A DNA stretch of 64,000 bases, taken from contig CAVVHP010000011.1 in NCBI GenBank assembly GCA_963748105.1, forward strand, positions 1 to 64,000, read 5' to 3'. Shown one piece after another: positions 17,742-27,165 of the stretch; within the stretch, counting starts at the first letter, position 1, and each line of letters begins with the position of its first letter. The stretch comes from JAKAGZ01 sp963748105 (GTDB taxonomy: Bacteria; Bacteroidota; Ignavibacteria; Ignavibacteriales; Ignavibacteriaceae). Made by a program: the position numbers and the translations under genes. The notes beneath the pieces were generated by a model, which had not been told where the DNA came from, made no database searches, and was given only the letters and a program-made list of their open reading frames with translations.

Positions 17742-19808
17742 TTATTTTTTTATTTCGAACTTATCATCCTTAAGTCCTGTATTAACTTTAATCGAGCTTA
17801 CAGAAAAATTAAGAATCTGTTGCCCAATGGATTGTTTCAGCTTAAAAGGGAACAATACACCGTCAACATTTCTATAATCAGAATATTCTGTTTCTCTTGT
17901 GAAAGTACCCTGTGGAACAGTAACTTGTTTACTGTCCTTAACTTTTAGTCCAGAATTTGTGTCGAAATATTCAAGCCATGTTTTGCCATCCGGTAGAGAC
18001 ATTTCAACTTTATATGCATCTTTACCGTTGATTTTTTCAATTCCATCCAGTTTTGAATTTACTTTTACTGAATCAATTATGAAAAGCGGGTGAATCAGTG
18101 CTTCGTATTTCATAGCCTCCAGCCCCTCACCCGTTATTTCCTGCGAATTACCACCAACGGTCATTACGGCTTTTTTTCCGTCGAAATAGACATCCTGTTT
18201 CATTGCCCCTGCGTCCATTTCCTGTTTCATTTTATTCGGTGCTTTCTGGTAAATCATCATGGTAATATTCATACCCTGAACAGATCCGCGCATAATTGTG
18301 GTTTTATCTTTTACTTTTTCAAGATTGTCTTTTCCACCAAGAGCATTTATGTATTTGTCTATTACTTTCTTTGCCGTAATTCCTTCGGGTGCTTTATTTT
18401 TTGTTGTATCAACTTTATCACCAAATCTATCATACAAAGTAATCGGTCCGAATTGCTTCAACCCGTTTTCAACGTCAGAAGCTTTTCCGACAACAAGCAC
18501 ATAAGCACTATCTGGTTTTATATATTTTTTAGCAGCTTCCATAACTTCTGCGGAAGTAACGGTTGATATATTTTTCAGATAGTTCTGGTAGTAGTCTTTA
18601 GGAAGATTGTAGCGTGCAATATTTAAAGCGAAATTTGCTATTGTCTGCGGCCGCTCAAGCGCTATTGCAAAGTTACCGGTCATATAATTCTTAGCTGTTT
18701 GTAATTCTGAATCAGGCACAGCTTCTGTTCTAATTCTGTTCATCTCGTAAAGTATTTGTGTTATTGAACTGTCTGTTACTGAATTACGTACTTCGGCATT
18801 TGCAATAAAACTTCCAATTAGTTTATCCTGGGTGAGGGATGAATAGGCTCCGTAAGTATAAGAATGTTTTTCTCTTAAGTTTTCAAACAACCTGAAAACA
18901 CCACCACCAAGAATAGTATTTGCGACGTTAGCCTCTATCAGGTCGGGATCACCAAGTTTCAGTTGAACCGGGTAGCCGACTTCCACTACTGATTGCACGG
19001 AATTTGAGCGGTCAACTAAAGCCACTTTTCGTTCTGACGGTGGCTGGGGTGTTTTATACTTGAATGTAGGAACCACTTTCTTTTTCCAACTACCAAAATA
19101 CTTTTCTACCAGCGGCCTGGCTTCGTCGAGTGTAATGTCACCAACAATTGCTAAATAGGAAATATTAGGGGCAAAAAACGTTGAGTAATAATCTTTACAT
19201 TTTTGAAGAGTAATGCTGTCAACAGTCTGTTCTGTTTCAACTTCACCGTACGGATGATTCTTACCGTACAAAAGGGCACTTTCAACTGTTGCTGCAATTG
19301 CGCTAGGGTCGTCTTTTTGAGCCGCCAGTCCGGATTGCATTCTCTTTTTGATTTTATCAAGTTCAGTCTGTTTAAAATTTGAATTCAGAACAATATCAGA
19401 CATAATGCTTAATAATTTTTCTGTGTGATCTTTAAGCGACATTGCAAAAACACCTGATGAGGAAGTTGAAAGAGTTGCGCCTATAAAATCAATTTCCTGG
19501 TCAAGTTGATCTTTAGTCTTTGTTTTTGTTCCTGTTCTCAAAAGATTTCCTGTGGCTTCCAGATAACCCGATTGATCTCCTTCCAGAACCGGATCTCTGT
19601 TGATTACTAGAGAATAGGCAACTCTTGGGAGTTTATGGTTTTCAACAACAAATACTTTAAGTCCGTTTGGAAGCACAAAAGATTCATATTTGCCAAGATG
19701 AATTTCAGGTGCCGGTCCTGGCTCCGGTTTCTTTGATCTGTCTATCTGTGCGAAAGAAGGAACTGCAAAGACGAATAATAATATGAGTGTTAATATTCTG
19801 TTTTTCAT
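17742..19808 (-). CDS. M16 peptidase-like protein with C-terminal LolA-like domain
   Basis: 688 residues from ATG 19808, which is preceded by GGAGG and follows the upstream M16 stop by 1 bp; the open frame extends 18 codons further. Signal peptide MKNRILTLILLFVFAVPSFAQ. Residues about 30-460 are a pair of M16 (insulinase) domains, but the zinc motif HxxEH is replaced by LEATGN, so this is the non-catalytic partner. Residues about 475-688 (ALGGKDNLEKVKDKTT..., ending KINGKDAYKVEMS...) look like an outer-membrane-lipoprotein-sorting LolA-type beta sheet. Probably periplasmic and complexed with the active M16 encoded just upstream. Confidence 0.87.
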   Translation of the reverse strand: MKNRILTLILLFVFAVPSFAQIDRSKKPEPGPAPEIHLGKYESFVLPNGLKVFVVENHKLPRVAYSLVINRDPVLEGDQSGYLEATGNLLRTGTKTKTKDQLDQEIDFIGATLSTSSSGVFAMSLKDHTEKLLSIMSDIVLNSNFKQTELDKIKKRMQSGLAAQKDDPSAIAATVESALLYGKNHPYGEVETEQTVDSITLQKCKDYYSTFFAPNISYLAIVGDITLDEARPLVEKYFGSWKKKVVPTFKYKTPQPPSERKVALVDRSNSVQSVVEVGYPVQLKLGDPDLIEANVANTILGGGVFRLFENLREKHSYTYGAYSSLTQDKLIGSFIANAEVRNSVTDSSITQILYEMNRIRTEAVPDSELQTAKNYMTGNFAIALERPQTIANFALNIARYNLPKDYYQNYLKNISTVTSAEVMEAAKKYIKPDSAYVLVVGKASDVENGLKQFGPITLYDRFGDKVDTTKNKAPEGITAKKVIDKYINALGGKDNLEKVKDKTTIMRGSVQGMNITMMIYQKAPNKMKQEMDAGAMKQDVYFDGKKAVMTVGGNSQEITGEGLEAMKYEALIHPLFIIDSVKVNSKLDGIEKINGKDAYKVEMSLPDGKTWLEYFDTNSGLKVKDSKQVTVPQGTFTRETEYSDYRNVDGVLFPFKLKQSIGQQILNFSVSSIKVNTGLKDDKFEIKK

Positions 19809-19809
19809 C

Positions 19810-21153
19810 TTATTTACCCTCCTTCTTTGGTTCTGCCGATTTTGGCAGGTAATACAACACAACCCTGTTATTTTTTGTTAAGTATTTGTCAGCTACACGT
19901 TTAATGTCCTCACGCGTTACTTTCATAAAACGGTCAATTTCTGTGTTTATTAAATTTGTGTTTCCAAAGAAAACATAATATTGTGCAAGATTTTCAGCAA
20001 CACCTGCATCGGTTGCATTCTGACTTACAAAATTATTTTTAACCTGATTTCTTATTTTTTGAAATTCTTCTTCAGAAATTAAATTCTTTTTAACTTTTTC
20101 CAACTCTGTCTGCATTGATGCTTCAAGATCATTGGCTTTTACACCCGCATTACAAATACCGTATGAAATAAATAAACCAGCATTCTCCAGCGCAAATGGG
20201 AATGATCCAACATTAATGGCTTTTTGTTCTTTATCAACTACGGCCTTGTAAAGGCGCGAACTTTGTCCTGTCGATAAAATAGTCGTTAGCATATTTAATG
20301 CGTAATAATCAGGTGTTCCCTGAGCCGGAATGTGATATGCCTGCAAGACAAGTGGGAGTTGTATATTATCATAAACAGTATCCCTTACTTCCGCTTTTTG
20401 CGGTTGTATCTTAAAGTCAGGGCGATAGATTTTTTCCTGCGCTTTTGGTATGCCTGCAAAATATTCGGCTATTTCTTTCTTAGCCTGGTCAATGTCTATA
20501 TCACCTGCAATTGAAAGTGTAACATTCTGAGGAACATAATATTCTTTATAAAAATTTCTGAATTCAGATATCGTAGCTTTATCTATATATTGTGCGGATC
20601 CAATCGGCATCCATTCATAAGGTGTACCTTTAAAGGCTCTTTTAAATGTTTCTTCTAAAACAGAACCATAGGGCTGGTTGTCATAACGCTGATGTCTTTC
20701 TTCGATAACTACCTTACGTTGTGTTTCAACTCCCACGGAATCTATTTTAAGATGAAGTAATCTTTCTGATTCGAGCCACAGTCCGAGCTTAAGCTGGTTT
20801 GAAGGCAGAATCTCGTAAAAGAAAGTTCTATCGAAAGAGGTATTTGCATTTAATTGTCCACCTGCATTTTGAACGATTTTAAAATATTGTTCACGTGGAA
20901 TGTTCCGTGAACCTTCAAACATCAAATGTTCAAAGAAGTGTGCAAAACCGGTTCTGTCTGCTTTTTCATTTTTTGAACCGACGTGATACATCATTGTAAC
21001 AGCGACAATTGGAGTAGTGTTGTCCTTATGTAAAATTACGTGCATTCCATTGTCGAGATTGTATTCAGTAAAATTTATTTTGTTTTGTGCAAAGCCTGCT
21101 GCAACAAAAACAAAAAGCAATACAATCATAGGGATGAGTTTTTGTTTCATCAT
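19810..21153 (-). CDS. Catalytic M16 family metallopeptidase
   Basis: About 447 residues from the tandem ATG codons at 21153/21150, chosen for AAAAGGAT just upstream. Signal peptide ends near GFAQ. The inverted zinc motif is HFFEHLMFEG, with the distal glutamate about 75 residues later in the segment ending VVIEERHQRYDNQPYG. C-terminal M16 domain with the substrate-closure region LSTGQSSRLYKAVV. Processes peptides in the periplasm. Translationally linked to the inactive M16 protein downstream, the usual two-gene arrangement of heterodimeric bacterial M16 peptidases. Confidence 0.92.
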   Translation of the reverse strand: MMKQKLIPMIVLLFVFVAAGFAQNKINFTEYNLDNGMHVILHKDNTTPIVAVTMMYHVGSKNEKADRTGFAHFFEHLMFEGSRNIPREQYFKIVQNAGGQLNANTSFDRTFFYEILPSNQLKLGLWLESERLLHLKIDSVGVETQRKVVIEERHQRYDNQPYGSVLEETFKRAFKGTPYEWMPIGSAQYIDKATISEFRNFYKEYYVPQNVTLSIAGDIDIDQAKKEIAEYFAGIPKAQEKIYRPDFKIQPQKAEVRDTVYDNIQLPLVLQAYHIPAQGTPDYYALNMLTTILSTGQSSRLYKAVVDKEQKAINVGSFPFALENAGLFISYGICNAGVKANDLEASMQTELEKVKKNLISEEEFQKIRNQVKNNFVSQNATDAGVAENLAQYYVFFGNTNLINTEIDRFMKVTREDIKRVADKYLTKNNRVVLYYLPKSAEPKKEGK

Positions 21154-21360
21154 TATATCCTTTTGAGTTAGAAAAATAATGCTCTGATTGTGCAAAATAA
21201 GCATTTTCAGGTTCTGTTATAGTTCCCAAATCGAACCAGTCGAACTACTAACATATAAAAACATTGTAAAAAAACATATATATAAATACAAATTTGTTAA
21301 TAAAGTTAATTTGTAGTTATGTTTGATATGAATATGTAAAAGAACATGTAAAATTTCTGA

Positions 21361-22695
21361 ATGAAAAAAATACTGGTTCTTGGCGCAGGCCGAACTTCAG
21401 CGCCACTTATCGATTACCTTTTGAGGAGCTCGGTTTCAGAAGACTGGTTCCTGACAGTAGCCGATTATTCTCTCTCCCTTGCACAGGATAAAGTAAAAAA
21501 CCATCCAAACGGAAGGGCAATAGAATTTAATATCCATGACGATCTTCAAAGGGAGAAAGAAATTTCTTCGGCAAATCTTGTTATTTCAATTTTACCTGCC
21601 ACGCTCCACATTAAAGCGGCAGAACAATGCATTAAATCAAAGAAACATTTCCTGAGCGCCTCCTATATTTCAGATGCAATAGATGAATTAAACAAAGACG
21701 CAAAAAGTAATGATCTCATATTTTTAAATGAAATGGGTGTTGATCCGGGCATTGATCATATGGATGCAAAACAACTGATTGATAAAATAGAAGGCCAGGG
21801 AGGTGATATTCTATCTTTCAAATCATACGGGGGGGGACTTATATCTCCACGAAGTGATGACAATTGCTGGGGATATAAATTTACCTGGAGCCCGGTGAAT
21901 GTAGTTAATGCGGGGAAAGCAGGGGGCAGGTACTTAAAAGACGGAAAAGAAGTTAATATTAGCTATGAAGATATTTTTCTGGATACTGAATTTGTTGAAA
22001 TTCCCGGCCAGGGTAATTTCGAATCTTATCCTAACAGAGACGCAATAAAATATCTGAAGAAATATTCTATTGAAAATGTTAAAAATATTTATCGCGGGTC
22101 ACTTCGTAAGCCGGGATTCTGTAAAGCGTGGAATGCAATTATTAAAATCGGGCTGACAGATTCCGAAAAGATTTTTCCTGAATCTGATAAAATGACCTAT
22201 AAAGATTGGATGGATAAATTTATTCCTGGTGATAATACCAAATCAGATAAAGAAAGGCTTAAAAGTTTTTTGAATGACAGAGCTGATTCTGAAGTAATAG
22301 AAAAATTAATGTGGCTCGATCTTTTTAACAACAATAAAATAAAGGTAAAAAGTGCTTCTTCGGCACAAATACTTCAGGAATTGCTCGAATCAAAGTGGAA
22401 GTTTATGAATGATGACAGCGATATGACGATCCTTCAAACATCTATTGATTACACACTAAACTCACAAAAGAAAAGACTCACCTCTTCTCTGATCGTGAAC
22501 GGCTACGAAAGTAATTTCACCGCGATGTCGCGTACAGTTGGTCTTCCTCTTGGAATAGCAGCTAAATTAATTTTACAGGATAAAATCAAAGAGAGGGGAG
22601 TAATAATTCCTATACATAAAGATATTTATGAACCGGCTCTGAAAGAATTGAAAGAGTTAGGAATTGCTTTCAAGGAAGAAGAAAACACAATTTGA
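21361..22695 (+). CDS. Saccharopine dehydrogenase (glutamate-forming; Lys9/AASS C-terminal type)
   Basis: 444 residues. Rossmann motif ILVLGAGRTSAPLIDYLL at the N-terminus, then SANLVISILPATLHIKAAEQC and FLNEMGVDPGIDHMDA, a signature of saccharopine dehydrogenases forming glutamate and alpha-aminoadipate semialdehyde. It converges with a gene for the lysine-ketoglutarate reductase-like half only 15 bp away; together they correspond to the two halves of animal AASS. Direction (lysine degradation or synthesis) is not decided by sequence; degradation is the usual role of this split pair in Bacteroidota relatives. Confidence 0.88.
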   Translation: MKKILVLGAGRTSAPLIDYLLRSSVSEDWFLTVADYSLSLAQDKVKNHPNGRAIEFNIHDDLQREKEISSANLVISILPATLHIKAAEQCIKSKKHFLSASYISDAIDELNKDAKSNDLIFLNEMGVDPGIDHMDAKQLIDKIEGQGGDILSFKSYGGGLISPRSDDNCWGYKFTWSPVNVVNAGKAGGRYLKDGKEVNISYEDIFLDTEFVEIPGQGNFESYPNRDAIKYLKKYSIENVKNIYRGSLRKPGFCKAWNAIIKIGLTDSEKIFPESDKMTYKDWMDKFIPGDNTKSDKERLKSFLNDRADSEVIEKLMWLDLFNNNKIKVKSASSAQILQELLESKWKFMNDDSDMTILQTSIDYTLNSQKKRLTSSLIVNGYESNFTAMSRTVGLPLGIAAKLILQDKIKERGVIIPIHKDIYEPALKELKELGIAFKEEENTI

Positions 22696-22710
22696 GTATT
22701 TTGCTGGAAC

Positions 22711-24066
22711 CTACGCGATAAAATTTTTCATATAATTGAACTCATCAGTAAAATTTCCCTTCCACATTATTACGCCCTTCATTATTTCAGGCGGAAGGGC
22801 GGAGTCATTCATATTTCCTTTGTAATTGGCATTAGTAATTTGTTTGAGGAACGGGAAAATATCTTTACTGAATTGCTCGGATGCATCGGCAGAAAATTCG
22901 CAAGGAAGATTTGTTACAGCCATTACTGCGATTCCTTCTCCATCGAAACCATCACGTAGAGTTTCGGCGTATGGATCATAAATATAAACAGGGTTATCAA
23001 TCCACGTTTCTTTTGAGAATTCAATGCAGCCATTCGGGTCACAGGTTATATCTCCAATCGCTATTAATGTTTTATGATACTGGTAGATATTTTTCATCAA
23101 TTCATTTGATATCGCACGCGGATATTTGGGAGACCAGATAATACAGTTCATTAAAATAGAAACATAAGGAAGAATATTATCCAGGTTCGATTCGTAAGAT
23201 TCGGGGTTCAGCATATAATGGTGTTCCTTTTCCATTACATGAAGTTTTGAATATTCTTCAGCATTCATCTGTTGTCCGGGTTTCAATCTGAAAATTTCCG
23301 ACTTTCTTAGCACAAGCTTATATGTTTTTTTGCGAGAACCGAGAGAAAACACTTCGGGTAACTGACTGAGAGTGATTGTTTCAAAAGGAAGGAGTTTATA
23401 AATTTCTTGAGCACCGTAACTGGTTTTTCCTTTCCCCAAAAAAACAGTTATGATTGGAGGAATTTCTTCAGGCGTACCGTATTTTTTAATAACCTGCCCT
23501 GCTTCCTTTATTATTTTAATAATGTGATTGAGGTCATCACCTTCAACTGCCTGAGGAATTTTTTCAAAGGGGTTTTGTAAGCCGTTTCTTTTTAATTTTT
23601 CCCCAAATGCCCATAACGTATCTACCATTCCTGCATATCCGGCATTATAAGTAAAAGCCGTTATAAGCCTGTTATCTTTTTCATCCCTTATTAATTCATA
23701 ATCGATTAATGTCGCGTTTTTTTCAACATAAGATTTAAGAATCTGGCGGTTTTTTAACTGCCCTTTATGTGTATGCGAAAAACAATAATAAGCCTTGTCG
23801 GGCATAATTTTTTTTGCCCCAATTTCTTTGAGTCCGATTATCACATCTGCTTTTGAAATATCTTCTGTAATCTCTGCTCCCGTTTTTCTGTACTGGGAAT
23901 CAGGGAATGCCCTTTTAATGTGGCCTGTTTCGGGACTCACAGAGGGCTGAACTAAAAGTTTATTCCCCCATTCAATTATATTTTTAGCATATGACGGTGT
24001 AATAGCAACACGCTTTTCACCGCGCTTTCCTGATCCCTCTCTTCTGATTGCGATTATGTTTTTCAT
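22711..24066 (-). CDS. Lysine-ketoglutarate reductase-like (saccharopine-forming; AASS N-terminal type)
   Basis: 451 residues. N-terminal alanine-dehydrogenase/PNT-like domain begins IIAIRREGSGKRGEKRVAIT, with YCFSHTHKGQLKNRQIL and the later segment NCIIWSPKYPRAIS, followed by IGDITCDPNGCIEF and YDPYAETLRDGFDGEG, all conserved in the LOR/SDH half of AASS. Condenses lysine with 2-oxoglutarate to saccharopine using NAD(P)H. Convergent with the saccharopine dehydrogenase gene, so the two are not in one transcript. Confidence 0.87.
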   Translation of the reverse strand: MKNIIAIRREGSGKRGEKRVAITPSYAKNIIEWGNKLLVQPSVSPETGHIKRAFPDSQYRKTGAEITEDISKADVIIGLKEIGAKKIMPDKAYYCFSHTHKGQLKNRQILKSYVEKNATLIDYELIRDEKDNRLITAFTYNAGYAGMVDTLWAFGEKLKRNGLQNPFEKIPQAVEGDDLNHIIKIIKEAGQVIKKYGTPEEIPPIITVFLGKGKTSYGAQEIYKLLPFETITLSQLPEVFSLGSRKKTYKLVLRKSEIFRLKPGQQMNAEEYSKLHVMEKEHHYMLNPESYESNLDNILPYVSILMNCIIWSPKYPRAISNELMKNIYQYHKTLIAIGDITCDPNGCIEFSKETWIDNPVYIYDPYAETLRDGFDGEGIAVMAVTNLPCEFSADASEQFSKDIFPFLKQITNANYKGNMNDSALPPEIMKGVIMWKGNFTDEFNYMKNFIA

Positions 24067-24310
24067 ATATGATTTAGTAATACTTGTTAACGCGGTTTCC
24101 CAATTGAATTTTTTAAGATAAGCAAAATGTGGGAAAGTTAGAATTATTAGAAAGTAAAATCTGGTGCTATAATTTATTAAAGATTTGCAGGTAAAATGTT
24201 AATAGAATTGCCAATTCTGCCCATCCTTTCTTCCTTTGATGAAATTGCTATATTCCCTATAATTAGAGTACAAATCAAAACAAATTTCCGGTTAATTTAC
24301 AACAGGTGTT

Positions 24311-26716
24311 ATGAGAATAATATTTTATATTTTGGTCTGTTCTACAGTAATAAATGCACAACAGTTTTTCATTCAAGGGAAGGTTTTCGATGCTTCAACC
24401 AGTCAGCGACTAAGTTTTACTAACATCAGAGTTGCAGGTACAACATATGGTACTGCCGCGAATAAAAACGGGGAGTATGAGCTGAAAGCGAAGCCCGGCA
24501 ATTATACGCTTGTTGCATCTTTCATTGGCTATAAATCAGATACAATTTCAGTTAACCTAAATAAAAATATATCCAGTCTTAATTTTTACTTGAAACGGAC
24601 TGATATCTCACTTCCCGAAATTACTATCACTCCCGGTGAAGATCCGGCAATTAGAATTATAAAAAGAGCAATCAGAAGGAAAAATGAAAGAAATAAGAAA
24701 CTTTCCAGTTATGAATATGAAGCCTATACAAAAGCGGTTTTAAAAACCGAGGATGATCTTAATATGAAAGGAAGAAAATTTAACCTTTCAATCGGTGGAA
24801 ATGATACAACTCAACTGAAAATATCTGCAATAATTGAAAACCAGAGCAAGGGATATTTCAAAAAGCCGGATAATTATAAAGAAGTAATTCTAGCTAGGAA
24901 ACAAAGCGCCAACCTTCCTCCAACCCTAAATATTTTTACGGGAGGAAGGCTAATTGAAAATTTATACGAAAACAAAGTAAGCATTACAAACAATAGTTTG
25001 CCCGGACCTTTAGCAGATAATGCGCTAAATTATTATAAATATTACCTGAAAAATATCTCTGCTATAAATGATCAGTCTGTATATGAAATATTTATGACGC
25101 CATCTGTTAAAAGCAATCCCGGTTTTGAGGGGAATATCTATATAATTGATGGAAGCTATGATCTTTTAAAAGTCGATTTGACATTAAACAATGCAGCTAA
25201 TGTTGGAGGTATTTTTGATACAATAAGGGTGGTCCAACAGTTTTCAGTTTTTAGTGATTCCATTTCAATGCCCATTGATTACCATATGCTGGTAGGGATT
25301 GATTATCTTGGACTGGTAAAATTCGGGTTTGAAGTAAATTCCATACTCTACAATTTTAAAATTAATCCCCCAATTGATGGTTCATTTTTTAACAAAGCTG
25401 TAGTTACAGTATTGCCCGATGCGGATAAAAAAGATCCATCGTACTGGAAGGAAACTCAAACCATTCCGAACACAACGGCCGAACAGAAAGCATATTCCCG
25501 AATTGATAGCTTGAGTAATATAACAGAGAGTTTCGGGGAAAGATTTTCTTTTTTGTCTTCCAGTGTAAATTTTTCTAATCATTTCTCGACAAGTGGGCCA
25601 TTGTCAATGTACCATTTTAATCGTGTGGAAGGAAACGCTCTTGATTTTGGATTAAATTTCTATGACTTGGATGAAAGAAGATTATATTCAGACTTGGATT
25701 TTTCTTATGGATTTTCGGATAAAAAATTTAAATCTGAGATTAATGCACGATATCTGCTTGGTGATTACAGAACGTGGAGAATTAATTTTGATGCCTATAA
25801 TAAAATGAAAGTTTTATTTGTTGGATCCGATGTTTATAAAAAACTGACCTCCACATTGTTGGCACTTCTGGTTAAAAATGATTTCCGGGATTATTATTAT
25901 TCAAGAGGATTTAATTTTAATGTTAGAGGTGAAGTTTTCCCTATTCTTAATTTAAGTGCAGGATTTATGAACACCACCGACAATAATGCATTTAAAAACA
26001 CCTCCGTATCAGTATTCAAAACGAAAAGGGAATACAGAGATAATCCGCCGATATATGAGACAAAAATAAATGCTTTCACGACAGGATTCACGCTGGACTT
26101 CAGGGATTATATTGAAGACGGTTTATTCAGAAGAAGAACTTCATTTGGTAAATCGTATATAATATTTTCAGGTGATCTTACATATTCAAACAGGGATATC
26201 CTTAACTCAGGTGAAAGTTTTACAAAATACGAACTATCTGCTTTTGGCAGATTAAATTCAGTAAAATCTACATCTTTAAGGTATAGAATTTACGGAATGT
26301 ATAACAACGGTTATTTGCCTTTGCAGTTAATGTATGCTCTTCCTGCGGATATTGATTTAGTATCACATAGTTTTACTTTTCGCACGTTGGATTACAATGA
26401 AATTACCGGAGACAGGGTTGTAACATTAAATCTCGATTATAATTTTGGTACGGAGGTTTTCAGATTATTAAATATTCCGGGTTTTAAAGATTGGGACATT
26501 ACATTAAATGCCTTTCTTAATGCTGCCTATTCTGATATTTCGTCTGAATCAAGATCTATTCTTCCACGGCAGGTGTATACATTTAACAGCACGTTTTATG
26601 AAATAGGATTCGGGCTGGCTCATGCACTGATTCCGATAAAGATCGAATTTGCGTGGAAGTTGAATCACAGGGGAGAAAATAATTTTAAAGTTGGTTTTAA
26701 TATAAATATGCTTTAA
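24311..26716 (+). CDS. DUF5686 / carboxypeptidase-regulatory-like outer-membrane protein
   Basis: 801 residues. Short signal peptide ending near VINAQQ. Residues about 20-100 are a CarboxypepD_reg-like beta sandwich (IQGKVFDASTSQRLSFTNI, NGEYELKAKPGNYTLVASFI), the domain found at the start of many Bacteroidota outer-membrane proteins. The remainder is a DUF5686-type region with alternating aromatic beta strands toward the C-terminus, consistent with an outer-membrane barrel, although no TonB plug or TonB box is seen. Substrate unknown. It stands alone with 244 bp upstream. Confidence 0.8.
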   Translation: MRIIFYILVCSTVINAQQFFIQGKVFDASTSQRLSFTNIRVAGTTYGTAANKNGEYELKAKPGNYTLVASFIGYKSDTISVNLNKNISSLNFYLKRTDISLPEITITPGEDPAIRIIKRAIRRKNERNKKLSSYEYEAYTKAVLKTEDDLNMKGRKFNLSIGGNDTTQLKISAIIENQSKGYFKKPDNYKEVILARKQSANLPPTLNIFTGGRLIENLYENKVSITNNSLPGPLADNALNYYKYYLKNISAINDQSVYEIFMTPSVKSNPGFEGNIYIIDGSYDLLKVDLTLNNAANVGGIFDTIRVVQQFSVFSDSISMPIDYHMLVGIDYLGLVKFGFEVNSILYNFKINPPIDGSFFNKAVVTVLPDADKKDPSYWKETQTIPNTTAEQKAYSRIDSLSNITESFGERFSFLSSSVNFSNHFSTSGPLSMYHFNRVEGNALDFGLNFYDLDERRLYSDLDFSYGFSDKKFKSEINARYLLGDYRTWRINFDAYNKMKVLFVGSDVYKKLTSTLLALLVKNDFRDYYYSRGFNFNVRGEVFPILNLSAGFMNTTDNNAFKNTSVSVFKTKREYRDNPPIYETKINAFTTGFTLDFRDYIEDGLFRRRTSFGKSYIIFSGDLTYSNRDILNSGESFTKYELSAFGRLNSVKSTSLRYRIYGMYNNGYLPLQLMYALPADIDLVSHSFTFRTLDYNEITGDRVVTLNLDYNFGTEVFRLLNIPGFKDWDITLNAFLNAAYSDISSESRSILPRQVYTFNSTFYEIGFGLAHALIPIKIEFAWKLNHRGENNFKVGFNINML

Positions 26717-26724
26717 AAATAAAA

Positions 26725-26744
26725 AGCGCTCTGAAAAGAGCGCT
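26725..26744. terminator. Hairpin between DUF5686 and RRM genes
   Basis: Stem AGCGCTCT / AGAGCGCT with a 4-base loop between convergent genes. On the minus strand it is followed by TTTTTATTTTTAAAG, so it most clearly terminates the RRM gene. A second small dyad (GACACATCGTGTC) lies at about 26766. Confidence 0.7.
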
Positions 26745-26801
26745 CAGGAATTGCAAGCCTGTCCCGACACATCGTGTCAGGGTTAACCAAAAATTTATTT
26801 T

Positions 26802-27053
26802 TTAACTCTTCGGTTTTGCTTCGCTAACTATAATGTTACGGCCTTTAAGATCTGTTCCATTAAGAGCCTCAATAGCTGCACTTGCTTCAGATTCGTTTTC
26901 CATTTCTACGAATCCAAATCCCCTTGATCTACCGGTCTGACGATCAGTGATCACTTTAGCAGAAACGACCGTTCCGTGTGGTTCAAAAGCTGCCTGCAGG
27001 GCCTGGTCGTCTACTGCCCATGGGAGACTTCCCACAAAAAGTTTAGTACTCAC
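26802..27053 (-). CDS. RNA-binding protein, single RRM
   Basis: 83 residues, essentially one RRM. RNP2 is KLFVGSLPW and RNP1 is SRGFGFVEM, preceded by VITDRQTGR. Such short glycine-tailed RRM proteins in bacteria are cold- or stress-induced RNA-binding proteins; this one lacks the glycine tail of the cyanobacterial Rbp type. Monocistronic, with a hairpin terminator downstream. Confidence 0.92.
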   Translation of the reverse strand: MSTKLFVGSLPWAVDDQALQAAFEPHGTVVSAKVITDRQTGRSRGFGFVEMENESEASAAIEALNGTDLKGRNIIVSEAKPKS

Positions 27054-27165
27054 TAACTTACCTCTAAAAAAATAATGAATAAAACACCGATTTATTAAAC
27101 CGGTTTACCAAAATAATATTTAAAATTTCTAAAACAAAATGAATTTCCTTAAAAATGAAGGATTT

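Noticed and set aside
18090..18566. 158-codon ORF antisense to the M16 gene
   Set aside because: Lies wholly opposite a well-supported gene and shows cysteine/phenylalanine-rich shadow composition with no domain.
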